DNA of 64,000 nt from contig NZ_CAMLHC010000001.1 in NCBI RefSeq assembly GCF_946479755.1, positions 690,730-754,729 of the forward strand, given 5' to 3'. The notes under the pieces were generated by a model that saw only the letters and a list, made by a program, of their open reading frames with translations, ran no database searches and was not told the DNA's origin. The DNA is from an uncultured Chitinophaga sp. Lineage in GTDB: Bacteria; Bacteroidota; Bacteroidia; Chitinophagales; Chitinophagaceae. Shown here in pieces: positions 51,922 through 59,902 of this stretch. Position numbers and translations under genes: made by a program. Within the stretch, counting starts at the first letter, position 1, and every line of letters starts with the position of its first letter.

Positions 51922-51959
51922 AAACTAAGTATTTAGTTTAAAAACTAAAAATTTAGTTT
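51922..51959. promoter_or_regulatory. Helically phased operator array (four alternating half-sites)
   Basis: AAACTAAG (51922), TTTAGTTT (51932), AAACTAAA (51942) and TTTAGTTT (51952) each start exactly 10 bp after the previous one and alternate in orientation. This presents four half-sites on one face of the helix. It lies between the divergent TPR and GNAT genes. Confidence 0.65.
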
Positions 51960-51990
51960 TAGTATATTTCGGGAAACGGAACCAATAGCA

Positions 51991-52542
51991 ATGACGACAA
52001 TTTCATCCCTCAAAGGTCTAACGGCCATGGATATATTACAAATGGGCCACAACGGCTACACTTCTTTACAGGCATGGGTGCCGGTACCGGCGCAGGACGG
52101 GGTGGAAATGCAATTTACTTTCCGCCTGGAGACGCTGACGGCCCCGAAACAAAAGACCTGGCATACGAGTGACACGGAACTGGCGGAACTGAATGAAGTG
52201 ATGCAGCAGGGCCATTCCTATGCGGCCTATGACAACGGGAGGTTAACAGGATTTATCATTGCGGAGAAAAGGGATTGGAACAACACGCTGTATGTGGCGC
52301 AGCTGACGGTCGCGGCGTCCGAAAGAAGGAAAGGTATCGGTGTGCAGCTGATGAACACGCTGATAGCGTACGCCCGGCCGTTGAAAGTACGGTTGCTGGA
52401 GCTGGAGACGCAGAACACCAACGTACCGGCGGTCAGCTTTTACCAAAAGCAGGGATTCCGGCTGTCGGGCGTTCACCTGAAATTGTATGACCCGGTATGG
52501 TGCCCCGGAGAAGTCGCTTTTTATATGACGTATGAACTATAA
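51991..52542 (+). CDS. GNAT family N-acetyltransferase
   Basis: A 183-residue enzyme of the GCN5-related fold. The acetyl-CoA loop (QLTVAASERRKGIGVQLMNTLIAY) contains the R/Q-x-x-G-x-G/A pattern, preceded by AYDNGRLTGFIIAE and followed by LELETQNTNVPAVSFYQKQGFRLSG, the usual RimI-like end. It should transfer an acetyl group to an amine, but the acceptor is unknown. It is divergent from a TPR gene and reads into a hairpin-bearing gap. Confidence 0.85.
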   Translation: MTTISSLKGLTAMDILQMGHNGYTSLQAWVPVPAQDGVEMQFTFRLETLTAPKQKTWHTSDTELAELNEVMQQGHSYAAYDNGRLTGFIIAEKRDWNNTLYVAQLTVAASERRKGIGVQLMNTLIAYARPLKVRLLELETQNTNVPAVSFYQKQGFRLSGVHLKLYDPVWCPGEVAFYMTYEL

Positions 52543-52549
52543 ACCGATG

Positions 52550-52617
52550 AGTCCCGGGCTTCTGCCTGCGGACGACAGGAAGGCCCGTTTCCCGTTCCAC
52601 GGCTGAAGCGCGGGACT
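52550..52617. repeat. 68-bp imperfect hairpin between convergent genes
   Basis: AGTCCCGGGCTTC (52550-52562) is matched in reverse by GAAGCGCGGGACT (52605-52617), 12 of 13 bases. The interior has further pairable segments (CCTG/CAGG). No T-run follows. It fills most of the gap between the GNAT and SRPBCC genes and resembles a small dispersed palindromic repeat. Confidence 0.5.
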
Positions 52618-52625
52618 CCGTATGA

Positions 52626-53123
52626 TCAGCGCTGCTCGAGCACTGCTTTCAGTTTGGCGAGGTCTTTCAGGACCGCCGCTCTGTCGTTCGCCAGCATGGC
52701 GTCCGTCATATCAGGCAGCCTGAACAGGGTGAACAACACCTCGCTGCTCTCACCATTGGCTACCACCCGCATGGGCACATATACTTCCTGCCCGTTGCCG
52801 GGATACACGTAGTGATCGGCGATCCGGAAAGGATTGAATGGTGTGAAACGGGCCGTGGCGTTGTTGCCGTTGGCCATTTTAAAACGCCAGGTATCGGGTG
52901 TGCCGGCCGGTTCCAGGTTGGAACCGAAACCTTCCGCCCAGGCGCCGAAGTTAGCGGGTACTGACAGGAACGCATATACGTCATCTGCCGGCCGTAGTAC
53001 GGTGATACTTAATGTTTGTGCTGGTAATGCCATTTTTGTCGTGTTTACGGTTTGCGCTTTTGTCTGCATGAAAAGCAGCAACAGCAGGCCGAAGCCTATG
53101 CTAATGCATCTTCTTTTTTTCAT
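52626..53123 (-). CDS. Exported SRPBCC-fold protein
   Basis: A 165-residue protein with a Sec signal peptide (GLLLLLFMQTKAQ) and a START/polyketide-cyclase-like core: LSITVLRPADDVYAFLSVPANFGAWAEGFG, then VYVPMRVVANGESSEVLFTLFRLPDMTD. SRPBCC domains are usually cytosolic, so an exported copy is uncommon. I use ATG 53123, 13 nt downstream of a -7 box, so the leader is very short. Ligand unknown. Confidence 0.65.
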   Translation of the reverse strand: MKKRRCISIGFGLLLLLFMQTKAQTVNTTKMALPAQTLSITVLRPADDVYAFLSVPANFGAWAEGFGSNLEPAGTPDTWRFKMANGNNATARFTPFNPFRIADHYVYPGNGQEVYVPMRVVANGESSEVLFTLFRLPDMTDAMLANDRAAVLKDLAKLKAVLEQR

Positions 53124-53135
53124 GGTCTTTTGATA

Positions 53136-53143
53136 CAAAGGTA
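53136..53143 (-). promoter_or_regulatory. -7 element of the SRPBCC-fold gene
   Basis: TACCTTTG on the minus strand fits TAnnTTTG. It lies only 13 nt from the start codon, implying a leader of about 6 nt. Confidence 0.45.
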
Positions 53144-53225
53144 GCGGGCGGACCTGCTTCGCACTTTGGAAAAAAACGACAAAATAAAACGCTTACAAAC
53201 CTGCCAGGCGGACGAGGAACCCTAT

Positions 53226-53606
53226 TCAGTTTTCCGGTGCGGCATATTGTACGATGTCGATGCCTACGCCGTTGGGGTCCATGATAGCAAAATGATGATC
53301 ACCCCATGGCTCTTCCCTTAGTGTTATCTGAATGGGAACACCTTTGGCCTGCAGGTCGGCGTAGATGGTTTTTACATCTTCCACTTCTATGGTGAGATAC
53401 ACGCCTTTGCCGCCAAAGGCCGGCTGGAACAGCGGTTGCTGGCTGGCATGTTCCGGCAGCAGGAAACTGATTTCCGCTTCACGGCCGGGCGTATGCAGCA
53501 GCAGGTAAAAATCATTTTCGAAGGTTACCCCAAAACCGAGCACCCCGGTATAGAAGTCTTTGCTCTCCTTTATTTTGGCTGTGATAATACCGGCATTCAT
53601 TTTCAT
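53226..53606 (-). CDS. VOC family protein (glyoxalase/bleomycin-resistance-like)
   Basis: A 126-residue single-domain VOC protein: NAGIITAKIKESKDFYTGVLGFGVTFENDFYLLLHTP, then GGKGVYLTIEVEDVKTIYADLQAKGVPI and PWGDHHFAIMDPNGVGIDIVQY. Metal-ligand positions typical of glyoxalase I are only partly kept, so ligand binding or resistance-type function is as likely as catalysis. The ATG at 53606 is the family start. It lies 73 nt downstream of the AraC gene on the same strand and may be its target. Confidence 0.85.
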   Translation of the reverse strand: MKMNAGIITAKIKESKDFYTGVLGFGVTFENDFYLLLHTPGREAEISFLLPEHASQQPLFQPAFGGKGVYLTIEVEDVKTIYADLQAKGVPIQITLREEPWGDHHFAIMDPNGVGIDIVQYAAPEN

Positions 53607-53679
53607 ACTTTCTCTTTTTTTGATGACAACACAAAGATGAATGTATTTACCGGGATGGTATTGTAAAAAACGGACAAAC

Positions 53680-54492
53680 TCAGGGCAACGCCAGGGTAGG
53701 AGGCAGGCCGTACATCGTTTTGAACTCCTTGATGAAGTGTGCCTGGTCGTAGTAGCCGGCATCGAAGAAATGTTTATTGGCTTTCAGGCTATCGGCAGAG
53801 GGCGCGGCATGCAGCAGTTGCTGAAAGCGTACCACCTTACTGAACGTCTTGGGAGAATCGCCGATATAAAAATCAAACAGCCGTCTCAGTTGCCGCGGGC
53901 TGACACCACTATGAAGCTCTTTTTCCAGCCGGATATTACCACCGGCCCGCAGGATCAGGTCTACCGCCTGTAACAGGCGATGATCAGCATCTGTGTGATG
54001 ACCTGCCAGTATTTTTTCAAAAAACCGGTCCAGCAGTGGTTGCAGCGCTGCCAGGTTATGGAGGCCGTTTGTCAGCTGCGTAAGGCCGGTCGCCAGCGCG
54101 GGCGCCACGGCATCGAGCGGTTCAAAACGATTGGTCAGCGAAGCGGCATTTACGCCAAACAGCAGTGGAAACGCTGCCGGCAGAAAGCGGATACCGATAT
54201 AGTTAAAAGGATGATCGAGCGGAAATTCAGTATACGTGGTGGAGAACCCCATGACATATACCGCATCCGGATGATGAGTATGGAAAAAGATATCTATGCA
54301 GCCGTCAGCGACCACACGGTAAACAAATGGTTCCGACAGCGAAGGGCGAGAGGTAAGCTGCCAGTAGCAATAGATATAAGACGTCAGTGGAAGCGATGGC
54401 AGACACTCCCCGTAGGAAGCCTGGTCGCGCCCGGAGCGGATGGCCGGTTGTACAGGCCTGAACAGCTGCCGTATGTCAGGAAGATATTGCAT
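53680..54492 (-). CDS. AraC-family transcriptional regulator
   Basis: A 270-residue regulator. The first 165 residues form a DUF6597-like sensor (RQLFRPVQPAIRS, DIFFHTHHPDAVYVMGFSTTY, YIGIRFLPAAFPLLFG). The C-terminus has the HTH_18 pair (NIRLEKELHSGVSPRQLRRLFDFYIGDSPKTFSKVVRFQQLL and DAGYYDQAHFIKEFKTMYGLPPT). The VOC gene follows in the same direction. Ligand unknown; members often respond to antibiotics or aromatic compounds. Confidence 0.85.
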   Translation of the reverse strand: MQYLPDIRQLFRPVQPAIRSGRDQASYGECLPSLPLTSYIYCYWQLTSRPSLSEPFVYRVVADGCIDIFFHTHHPDAVYVMGFSTTYTEFPLDHPFNYIGIRFLPAAFPLLFGVNAASLTNRFEPLDAVAPALATGLTQLTNGLHNLAALQPLLDRFFEKILAGHHTDADHRLLQAVDLILRAGGNIRLEKELHSGVSPRQLRRLFDFYIGDSPKTFSKVVRFQQLLHAAPSADSLKANKHFFDAGYYDQAHFIKEFKTMYGLPPTLALP

Positions 54493-54602
54493 CGGCGGAA
54501 AGATAAATCATCTACGGCGGTTTGTAAAATCAACCTGACAGCTACATGTATGAAAAATACCTGAAAAACGCTATTTTAGCGGCCGTTTAACAACAGTACA
54601 GC

Positions 54603-55334
54603 ATGAGCGGAAGGCCAGCCATTAGTATTATCATTGCCACCTATAACACTGCGAAAGACATCGGCGGTTGCCTCGATGCGATTGCCGCGCAATCCTTTAA
54701 TGACCTCGAAGTGGTGATTGTGGACGGCGGCAGCACCGACCAGACTATGGCGCTTGTGAAATCCTATGCAACACGCCTTTCGCTGAAATGGTGCAGCGAA
54801 AAAGACAATGGTATTTATGATGCGCTGAATAAAGGCGTGAAAATGGCTTCCGGCCGCTGGTTGTATTTTCTCGGTGCAGACGATCGTTTGTTGCCGGGTT
54901 TCAGTGATCTGGCCGCCAAATTACAGGATGAACAGGCGGTGTATTATGGTATCACCAAAGAATATCACAGCGATGGGCGGGCGCCGGTGGGACTGCTTAC
55001 CGGTGAATTCTCCAGGTACAGGATGGCCAAGGGTGCTATCAATCACCAGGCGATCCTTTATCCGGCGGCGGTGTTTCAGCACTATGCCTATAACCTGCGC
55101 TACCGCGTGTATTCAGACTATGAACTGAATATCAGGGTGTGGGGCGATGCCCGTTTCAAAAAGTTGTTTTATCCGATTCCCATCGTAAGTTATAACATGA
55201 CAGGTTTTTCTGCCAACAATCCTGATACGGTGTTCCTGGCGGAAAAGCCGGCCATTATCCGGGAAAGCCTCGGCTGGCTGGTGTATGTGCGTTTTATGCT
55301 GAAAGAATGGAAACGCCGGCGTAAACAGTCCTGA
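54603..55334 (+). CDS. Family 2 glycosyltransferase
   Basis: A 243-residue GT-A fold enzyme of the WcaA-like GT2 group: SIIIATYNTAKDIGGCLDAIAAQ opening, VVIVDGGSTDQTMALVK with nucleotide-binding Asp, DNGIYDALNKGVKMASGRWLYFLGADD carrying the metal-binding DD motif, and HQAILYPA further on. It probably transfers a sugar from a nucleotide donor in surface-polysaccharide or glycolipid synthesis; no acceptor or donor can be named. Its TGA stop abuts the TCA of the convergent glycosyltransferase-like gene, so TGATCA serves both. Confidence 0.9.
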   Translation: MSGRPAISIIIATYNTAKDIGGCLDAIAAQSFNDLEVVIVDGGSTDQTMALVKSYATRLSLKWCSEKDNGIYDALNKGVKMASGRWLYFLGADDRLLPGFSDLAAKLQDEQAVYYGITKEYHSDGRAPVGLLTGEFSRYRMAKGAINHQAILYPAAVFQHYAYNLRYRVYSDYELNIRVWGDARFKKLFYPIPIVSYNMTGFSANNPDTVFLAEKPAIIRESLGWLVYVRFMLKEWKRRRKQS

Positions 55335-56321
55335 TCATCCGGTGATATAACTTCTCCGGAAAAATTCTCCTACCCGTCCTTTAAAATAATACTTCAGTTT
55401 GGTGCCGAAAGAGCGCCTGTAGCGGGGTATTTCCATCATTTCGTGGAAGGTGCCCTGTAGGCCGGCGGCCTTTAACTGTTTGTCTACTTTTGCCAGTGCG
55501 TGGATGTAAGGTTTGTAGATGATTTTCAATTGTTCGTCCGTAATGGGATATTGTCCCAGGAAACAGCCTTTGGGATAACAGTATTTGTAATCCTGGTAGT
55601 GGTAGAACACCAGCCCGAACTGTTTGCCGTTAGCGATTTCGGAGCCGGTAATATTTTTGCCCTGTTGGGAGAAGGTATATTGCTGTATGTTCCAGGGGGC
55701 TACACCGCCGCCCAGGTGTTGCAATTCATGTACGCCCTCAAAACGCTCCATCCAGTAATCCAGGTATTTCTGGTCCCCGAATTTGCCGTCTTCAAAACGT
55801 TTGTAACACCATTCGAAGCAGGATTCTTTCCAGTCGGTCAGCACTCTTCTGCCGTTTTCATCGTTGCGAAAGAACATGAACTGCACGCAGTATCTGCCGC
55901 TCAGGGCAGTCTGGTCGTATACCGGCGTATAGCGGTGGTCAGTGATCAGTACCGATTTGTTGCCCATCTCATTTACCAGGATGGCGGGATCATCAAAGAA
56001 CAGCAGGTCTGCATCGATATAAGTGCAGGAGGGCAGCCGGTATCGCTCCAGGCAATACTCGATGGTGGCCGGTGTGCAGGTCCAGCAGTATTCTCCCGGT
56101 GTACGTGTAGGCTTTATCGTTAGCAGCCGTTCGTCTTCAAATTCGGCAAGGGAAATAACAGTCGCTTTGGGTAGCCGCAGCGCGGTAAGGGTTTGATGGC
56201 ACAGATCGTCGAAGGCGAAGATATACAGGTGAAAGTCCGGGCATTGCTGCTCCAGGGATTCGTACATCGCCAGTCCGCGTGTCAGGTATAATGAGTTAAA
56301 GAGAGTGCAAAAATTAAGCAT
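55335..56321 (-). CDS. Glycosyltransferase-like protein with DxD motif
   Basis: A 328-residue protein resembling GT8-type or nucleotide-diphospho-sugar transferases: LNFCTLFNSLYLTRGLAMYESL, CTYIDADLLFFDDP (DxD metal motif), DHRYTPVYDQTALSGRYCVQFMFFRNDENG and HLGGGVAPWNIQQY. It lacks a signal peptide or membrane span, so it is probably cytosolic. The family assignment is by motif order, not by a named match. It follows the GT at 56350 by 28 nt, so the two are likely co-transcribed. I use ATG 56321, since the only upstream option is a TTG at 56336. Confidence 0.7.
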   Translation of the reverse strand: MLNFCTLFNSLYLTRGLAMYESLEQQCPDFHLYIFAFDDLCHQTLTALRLPKATVISLAEFEDERLLTIKPTRTPGEYCWTCTPATIEYCLERYRLPSCTYIDADLLFFDDPAILVNEMGNKSVLITDHRYTPVYDQTALSGRYCVQFMFFRNDENGRRVLTDWKESCFEWCYKRFEDGKFGDQKYLDYWMERFEGVHELQHLGGGVAPWNIQQYTFSQQGKNITGSEIANGKQFGLVFYHYQDYKYCYPKGCFLGQYPITDEQLKIIYKPYIHALAKVDKQLKAAGLQGTFHEMMEIPRYRRSFGTKLKYYFKGRVGEFFRRSYITG

Positions 56322-56349
56322 GCTTGTTTCGTTCAATATCAGAAAAAGA

Positions 56350-57267
56350 TCAGGCGCCGGTCAGCAGGTATCTCAGCCAGCGTTTGAAGCGTTTCCGCTT
56401 CCGTTTGAAATACGGGTATTTGTGCAGGCTGAGGAAAAAGTCCTTAAAGGCACTGTAGCCCTGCCTGCTTTGTTTAACCGGGATATTACCGACAGTTACC
56501 GGTTCCTGGCTCACGGACACGTCGTAGTCGCTGGTGTCAGCGCAGTGGGTGCCGGAATTGTCCATGCCGTTGTCTCTTGCGAGCGATTTGCCGGGGTAGA
56601 GCGTATACTGATCTTTCAGGAAAGCGGAGGCGTACCATCTTACAGCCCACGAATCGTTGCGGCCTTCGATCTGGTCCTTCAGCATGTTGGTGTAGGAGAA
56701 AGTATCGTCAAAGTCGAACTGGAAGGACAATTTCCGGCGGATTACCTCGTCGAGCAACTTCTGCCCGTCCGCCTCGAAATGGTCCCATGCTCTTTTCCAG
56801 GTAGCCCAGATGGAGCAATCGGCGCCCCGGATGAAGAAAGTGGGTGGCACCGGTTTCCGAAGAGGATACAGTAGGGCGCAGATACAGGCTACTTTGGGTT
56901 CCTGTTCGTAATAGTCCAGTGCATCGTTCAGAAAGCGGAGGCAATGAGGTGATACCAGGATATCGTCTTCTATCTGGATAATTTTACCATGTTTGTTGAC
57001 CACCATGGTAACGCCGGAAATAATGCTTTTAGACAGCCCCAGGTTGACCGGCTGCTCGATGATGGAGATGCTTCCGAAGCCTGTCACGGTACGGAGGTAG
57101 TCCCTCACTTCCTGCACACGCGGAACATCCTGCCCGTGGCGCGGCCCGTCGCTGAAGATATACAGGTCAGAGGCGGCGGCTTCCGGATTCTGCAGCAGGT
57201 ATTCGATGGTCTTTTGCGCTTTGTCGGCCCTGTTGAACACAAACAACGCAATAGGAGCTAAAGACAT
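56350..57267 (-). CDS. Family 2-like glycosyltransferase
   Basis: A 305-residue GT-A type protein: PIALFVFNRADKAQKTIEYLLQNP, LYIFSDGPRHGQDV, NLGLSKSIISGVTMVVNKHGKIIQIEDDILVSPH (D-D metal site) and YPLRKPVPPTFFIRGADCSIWATWKRAWDHFEADGQ. The basic C-terminus (KYPYFKRKRKRFKRWLRYLL) may bind membrane lipid. It heads a two-gene unit with the protein at 55335 and faces the TPR gene at 57370 divergently. Role probably in polysaccharide or glycoprotein decoration; specificity unknown. Confidence 0.8.
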   Translation of the reverse strand: MSLAPIALFVFNRADKAQKTIEYLLQNPEAAASDLYIFSDGPRHGQDVPRVQEVRDYLRTVTGFGSISIIEQPVNLGLSKSIISGVTMVVNKHGKIIQIEDDILVSPHCLRFLNDALDYYEQEPKVACICALLYPLRKPVPPTFFIRGADCSIWATWKRAWDHFEADGQKLLDEVIRRKLSFQFDFDDTFSYTNMLKDQIEGRNDSWAVRWYASAFLKDQYTLYPGKSLARDNGMDNSGTHCADTSDYDVSVSQEPVTVGNIPVKQSRQGYSAFKDFFLSLHKYPYFKRKRKRFKRWLRYLLTGA

Positions 57268-57369
57268 ATTTCCTCCGGTAGTTTAGAAATTTCTGGCATA
57301 ATCAATCGGCAAATATAATAAAATTCAGCTAAATTACATGTGAAGTATTTCCTTAATGATACTGTTCTT

Positions 57370-58485
57370 ATGCGTTTATCCCTGCTACAACTTCCGCTGG
57401 TGCTCATGCTGGTATCCGGCAGTGCTTATGCTCAGCAAGACAGTCTCCAGGCCCGTGAGAAAGCCATCGCCGCTATCAGATTTATGGACAGCGGAGAACC
57501 GGAGAAATCCATTCCTCTGCTGGAAGAGGCTGCCAGGCTCGACCCTAAAAATCCAGACTATCCGTATGAGATAGCCTATGCCAGTTACCTGATGAAGGAT
57601 TACGAAAAAAGTGTGGACATCCTCAAAAAGCTGACCCGCCGCGATGATGCGAACGACCGGGTGTACCAGCTGCTGGGCAACAGTTACGATATGGCCGGGC
57701 AAAAGGAGAAAGCCATCGAGACGTATGACAAGGGGCTGAAGTTATTCCCGGCATCCGGTAACCTGTACCTCGAGCGGGGCGTTATGGAGATGATGGGCAA
57801 AGAGTACAACAAAGCGCTGGCATATTTTGAAGCCGGTATTGCAGCTGCACCCATGTACGCCTCCAACTATTACTGGGCGGCGAAAATATTCGGCAACTAT
57901 ACAGAGGAAGAAGTGTGGGGCATGATTTACGGGGAAATATTCCTGAACCTGGAACGGAATACCCGCCGGACCACGGAGATCAGTAAGATGTTATACCTGA
58001 TCTATAAATCGGAGATCAAAATAGCGGGAGATTCTGCGAGTGTCAGCTTTAGTAAAAATAATGTGATCAATCTTACTTATGATGATCAGGGAGGCCCCGA
58101 GGCGTTGGCCGAGCAACTAAAAAAACTGAAAATGCCCTATGGCGGGATGGTCTATGAGCCGAATCTGCTCATGGCAGTCACCAGTGAGAAAATCATTAAT
58201 CTGCAATCGCTCAACCGTATACGTTCCCGGTTCCTGGAGCTGTATCAGCAAAAATTCCGCGGTATGGCCAAATTACCGGTGGTGCTGTTCGATTACCAGC
58301 AGCAGGTGAAAGATGCGGGCTTCCTGGAGCCTTATAACTACTGGATACTGGGCTACGGGCAGGAGCAGGACTTCCTCGACTGGCGTGCGGCCAACAGGGA
58401 TTTGCTTGACCGTTTCCTGGAATGGGTAAAGGACCACCGGCTGGCTATCAGCGAGGAAACCCGGTTCTATCGTGCCCGTTATTGA
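57370..58485 (+). CDS. Exported TPR protein
   Basis: A 371-residue protein with a Sec signal peptide from ATG 57370 (LQLPLVLMLVSGSAYAQ), then TPR helices (AAIRFMDSGEPEKSIPLLEEAARLDPKNPDYPYEIAYASYLMKDY region), and a C-terminal alpha/beta part of unknown nature (INLTYDDQGGPEALAEQLKKL, MAKLPVVLFDYQQQVKDAG, DWRAANRDLLDRFLEWVKDHRLAISEETRFYRARY). No catalytic motif is recognised. It converges on the SDR gene with zero intergenic bases (TGATCA). Confidence 0.75.
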   Translation: MRLSLLQLPLVLMLVSGSAYAQQDSLQAREKAIAAIRFMDSGEPEKSIPLLEEAARLDPKNPDYPYEIAYASYLMKDYEKSVDILKKLTRRDDANDRVYQLLGNSYDMAGQKEKAIETYDKGLKLFPASGNLYLERGVMEMMGKEYNKALAYFEAGIAAAPMYASNYYWAAKIFGNYTEEEVWGMIYGEIFLNLERNTRRTTEISKMLYLIYKSEIKIAGDSASVSFSKNNVINLTYDDQGGPEALAEQLKKLKMPYGGMVYEPNLLMAVTSEKIINLQSLNRIRSRFLELYQQKFRGMAKLPVVLFDYQQQVKDAGFLEPYNYWILGYGQEQDFLDWRAANRDLLDRFLEWVKDHRLAISEETRFYRARY

Positions 58486-59205
58486 TCAGGGCAACCTTGC
58501 CACCAGTCTTTCCGGCATGAGCCGCAACACCTGGTAAATCATCTTCCATTTAAATCCCGGTACAATAGTGAAACGTTTACCCGCGTTCACTACGGCGCCG
58601 GCAATGAATACCGGTTCCAGCATCAGTGACTCGGGTAATGGCAGTCCTGCTGTCATCTTACTGCGGATATAGCCCGCCACGATCACGTTGACGGTTATAC
58701 GCCGGGCAAACAGATGTTGTCTTAGTCCCGCGAGGTATTGGGTAAAAGCCGCTTTGGTGCTTCCATAGATGAAATTGCTTTTCCTGCCGCGGACGCCCGA
58801 AAGGGACGAGAGCCCGATAATTCTTTCCAGCACTGTATTGGAGCTGTCTGTGGCAATGATGTTCAGGATGGACACCGCTCCGCAATAATGCACCTGCATC
58901 ATATTGAAAGTGCCGTTCCAGTCCCGCATAGCGGCGGCATTGTCTTCCAGGTAACCGGCGGCATACAGTACGATCTGCGGTTTGGCCGGAAGGCTGTCAT
59001 AGAACGCGTGGTGGCTGCTGAAGTCCGTCGCATCAAAATGGCGTACGGTCACCTGTTCCGGAGGAAGTTGTTGTTGCTGTACAAATGTTTCCAGTGCAGC
59101 GGTGCTGCGGGAGGCGGCTACCACATGATACCCGCGGCTGACGTACATTTTGAGCGCTTCTTTCGCTACGTCTGAATTGGCGCCCAGTATAAGGACTTGT
59201 TTCAT
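58486..59205 (-). CDS. SDR oxidoreductase (DprE2-like)
   Basis: A 239-residue short-chain dehydrogenase with the N-terminal LILGANSDVAKEALK nucleotide-binding loop (a GxxxxxA variant), AAGYLEDN in place of NNAG, active-site Ser in LSSLSGVRG and YGSTKAAF with catalytic Tyr/Lys. The proline-rich end (MPERLVARLP) and unusual loop resemble decaprenylphosphoribose epimerase-type SDRs, which act in cell-wall arabinan synthesis, but only general similarity is seen. It may act in sugar or lipid metabolism beside the glycosyltransferases. Confidence 0.75.
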   Translation of the reverse strand: MKQVLILGANSDVAKEALKMYVSRGYHVVAASRSTAALETFVQQQQLPPEQVTVRHFDATDFSSHHAFYDSLPAKPQIVLYAAGYLEDNAAAMRDWNGTFNMMQVHYCGAVSILNIIATDSSNTVLERIIGLSSLSGVRGRKSNFIYGSTKAAFTQYLAGLRQHLFARRITVNVIVAGYIRSKMTAGLPLPESLMLEPVFIAGAVVNAGKRFTIVPGFKWKMIYQVLRLMPERLVARLP

Positions 59206-59208
59206 ATA

Positions 59209-59315
59209 ATAAAAAGGATGACAGGATTTTTCGCAGGCGGGTTAAAACAGGCACGAAGTTCCTGTTTTTTGACGGTAAGTCAAAGCGTCTGTGAAAAATC
59301 CTGTCCTCTTTTTAT
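59209..59315. repeat. 107-bp nested inverted repeat
   Basis: The ends (59209-59236 and 59289-59315) are near-complementary: ATAAAAAGGATGACAGGATT and its continuation read back as ATAAAAAGAGGACAGGATT on the opposite strand. The middle holds a second hairpin, AAAACAGG / CCTGTTTT (59244-59251, 59261-59268). It occupies the entire gap between two same-strand genes. It resembles a MITE-like or small-RNA-like palindromic unit. Confidence 0.55.
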
Positions 59316-59321
59316 TGCCGG

Positions 59322-59810
59322 TTAGCGCTCGTAGAAAGGCGCCGGTTCCAATCCCAGCGAACGGTAATAAACATATATCTGTCCGCGGTGGTGTATTTCA
59401 TTATCGATAAAATAAAGCACCAGGTTGATCACCACGCCTTCGTACATGCCAAAAGCTTTGTCTGTTTCGAGGAAGCGCTCTTCCGAGATCATCGGCCAGT
59501 ATTCGTTGATCAATCGGGTATTTTCGTCCCAGAGATCGAGTATTTCCTGTTTGGTGGCGGGCTGTTCTCTTTTAGGAATGGTCTGCCAGTTACGGGTGGC
59601 GGCGCCGGTCACACCCATGCCGGAAACATTGATCTGTTCCATGGCCAGGGCTGCCACGGAGCGCATGCCGCCGATAGAGTAGTCAAAGAAGCGGTCTTCC
59701 GGAAAGCCTTCCAGCAGGCGGCGGGTAAGGCGGCGGTGGCCCTGGTAGTGTTCAAGTAAATCGGCGCTGGAGATGGCGGTCACTGGTGCTGCGATGGTGG
59801 TGTTTTCCAT
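59322..59810 (-). CDS. DinB family protein
   Basis: A 162-residue four-helix-bundle protein of the DinB/YfiT fold: SADLLEHYQGHRRLTRRLLEGFPEDRFFDYSIGGMRSVAALAMEQINV, then YFIDNEIHHRGQIYVYYRSLGLEPAPFY. The metal-binding His set is present in part (NEIHHRGQ with two His, and no third in MEQINV), so metal binding may be altered. DinB-like proteins often act in thiol-dependent transfer or stress responses. It is preceded by its own -7 box at 59849. Confidence 0.8.
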   Translation of the reverse strand: MENTTIAAPVTAISSADLLEHYQGHRRLTRRLLEGFPEDRFFDYSIGGMRSVAALAMEQINVSGMGVTGAATRNWQTIPKREQPATKQEILDLWDENTRLINEYWPMISEERFLETDKAFGMYEGVVINLVLYFIDNEIHHRGQIYVYYRSLGLEPAPFYER

Positions 59811-59848
59811 ATATCTGTTTTCTTTAGGTGTGAATAATGTTGATGGTC

Positions 59849-59856
59849 CAAAGATA
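59849..59856 (-). promoter_or_regulatory. -7 element of the DinB gene
   Basis: TATCTTTG on the minus strand fits TAnnTTTG; no TTG at the -33 distance. Confidence 0.45.
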
Positions 59857-59902
59857 ACAGGGGGGTGGTGACAACCTTATGTCAGCAGGCTTGAAAAAAA
59901 TT

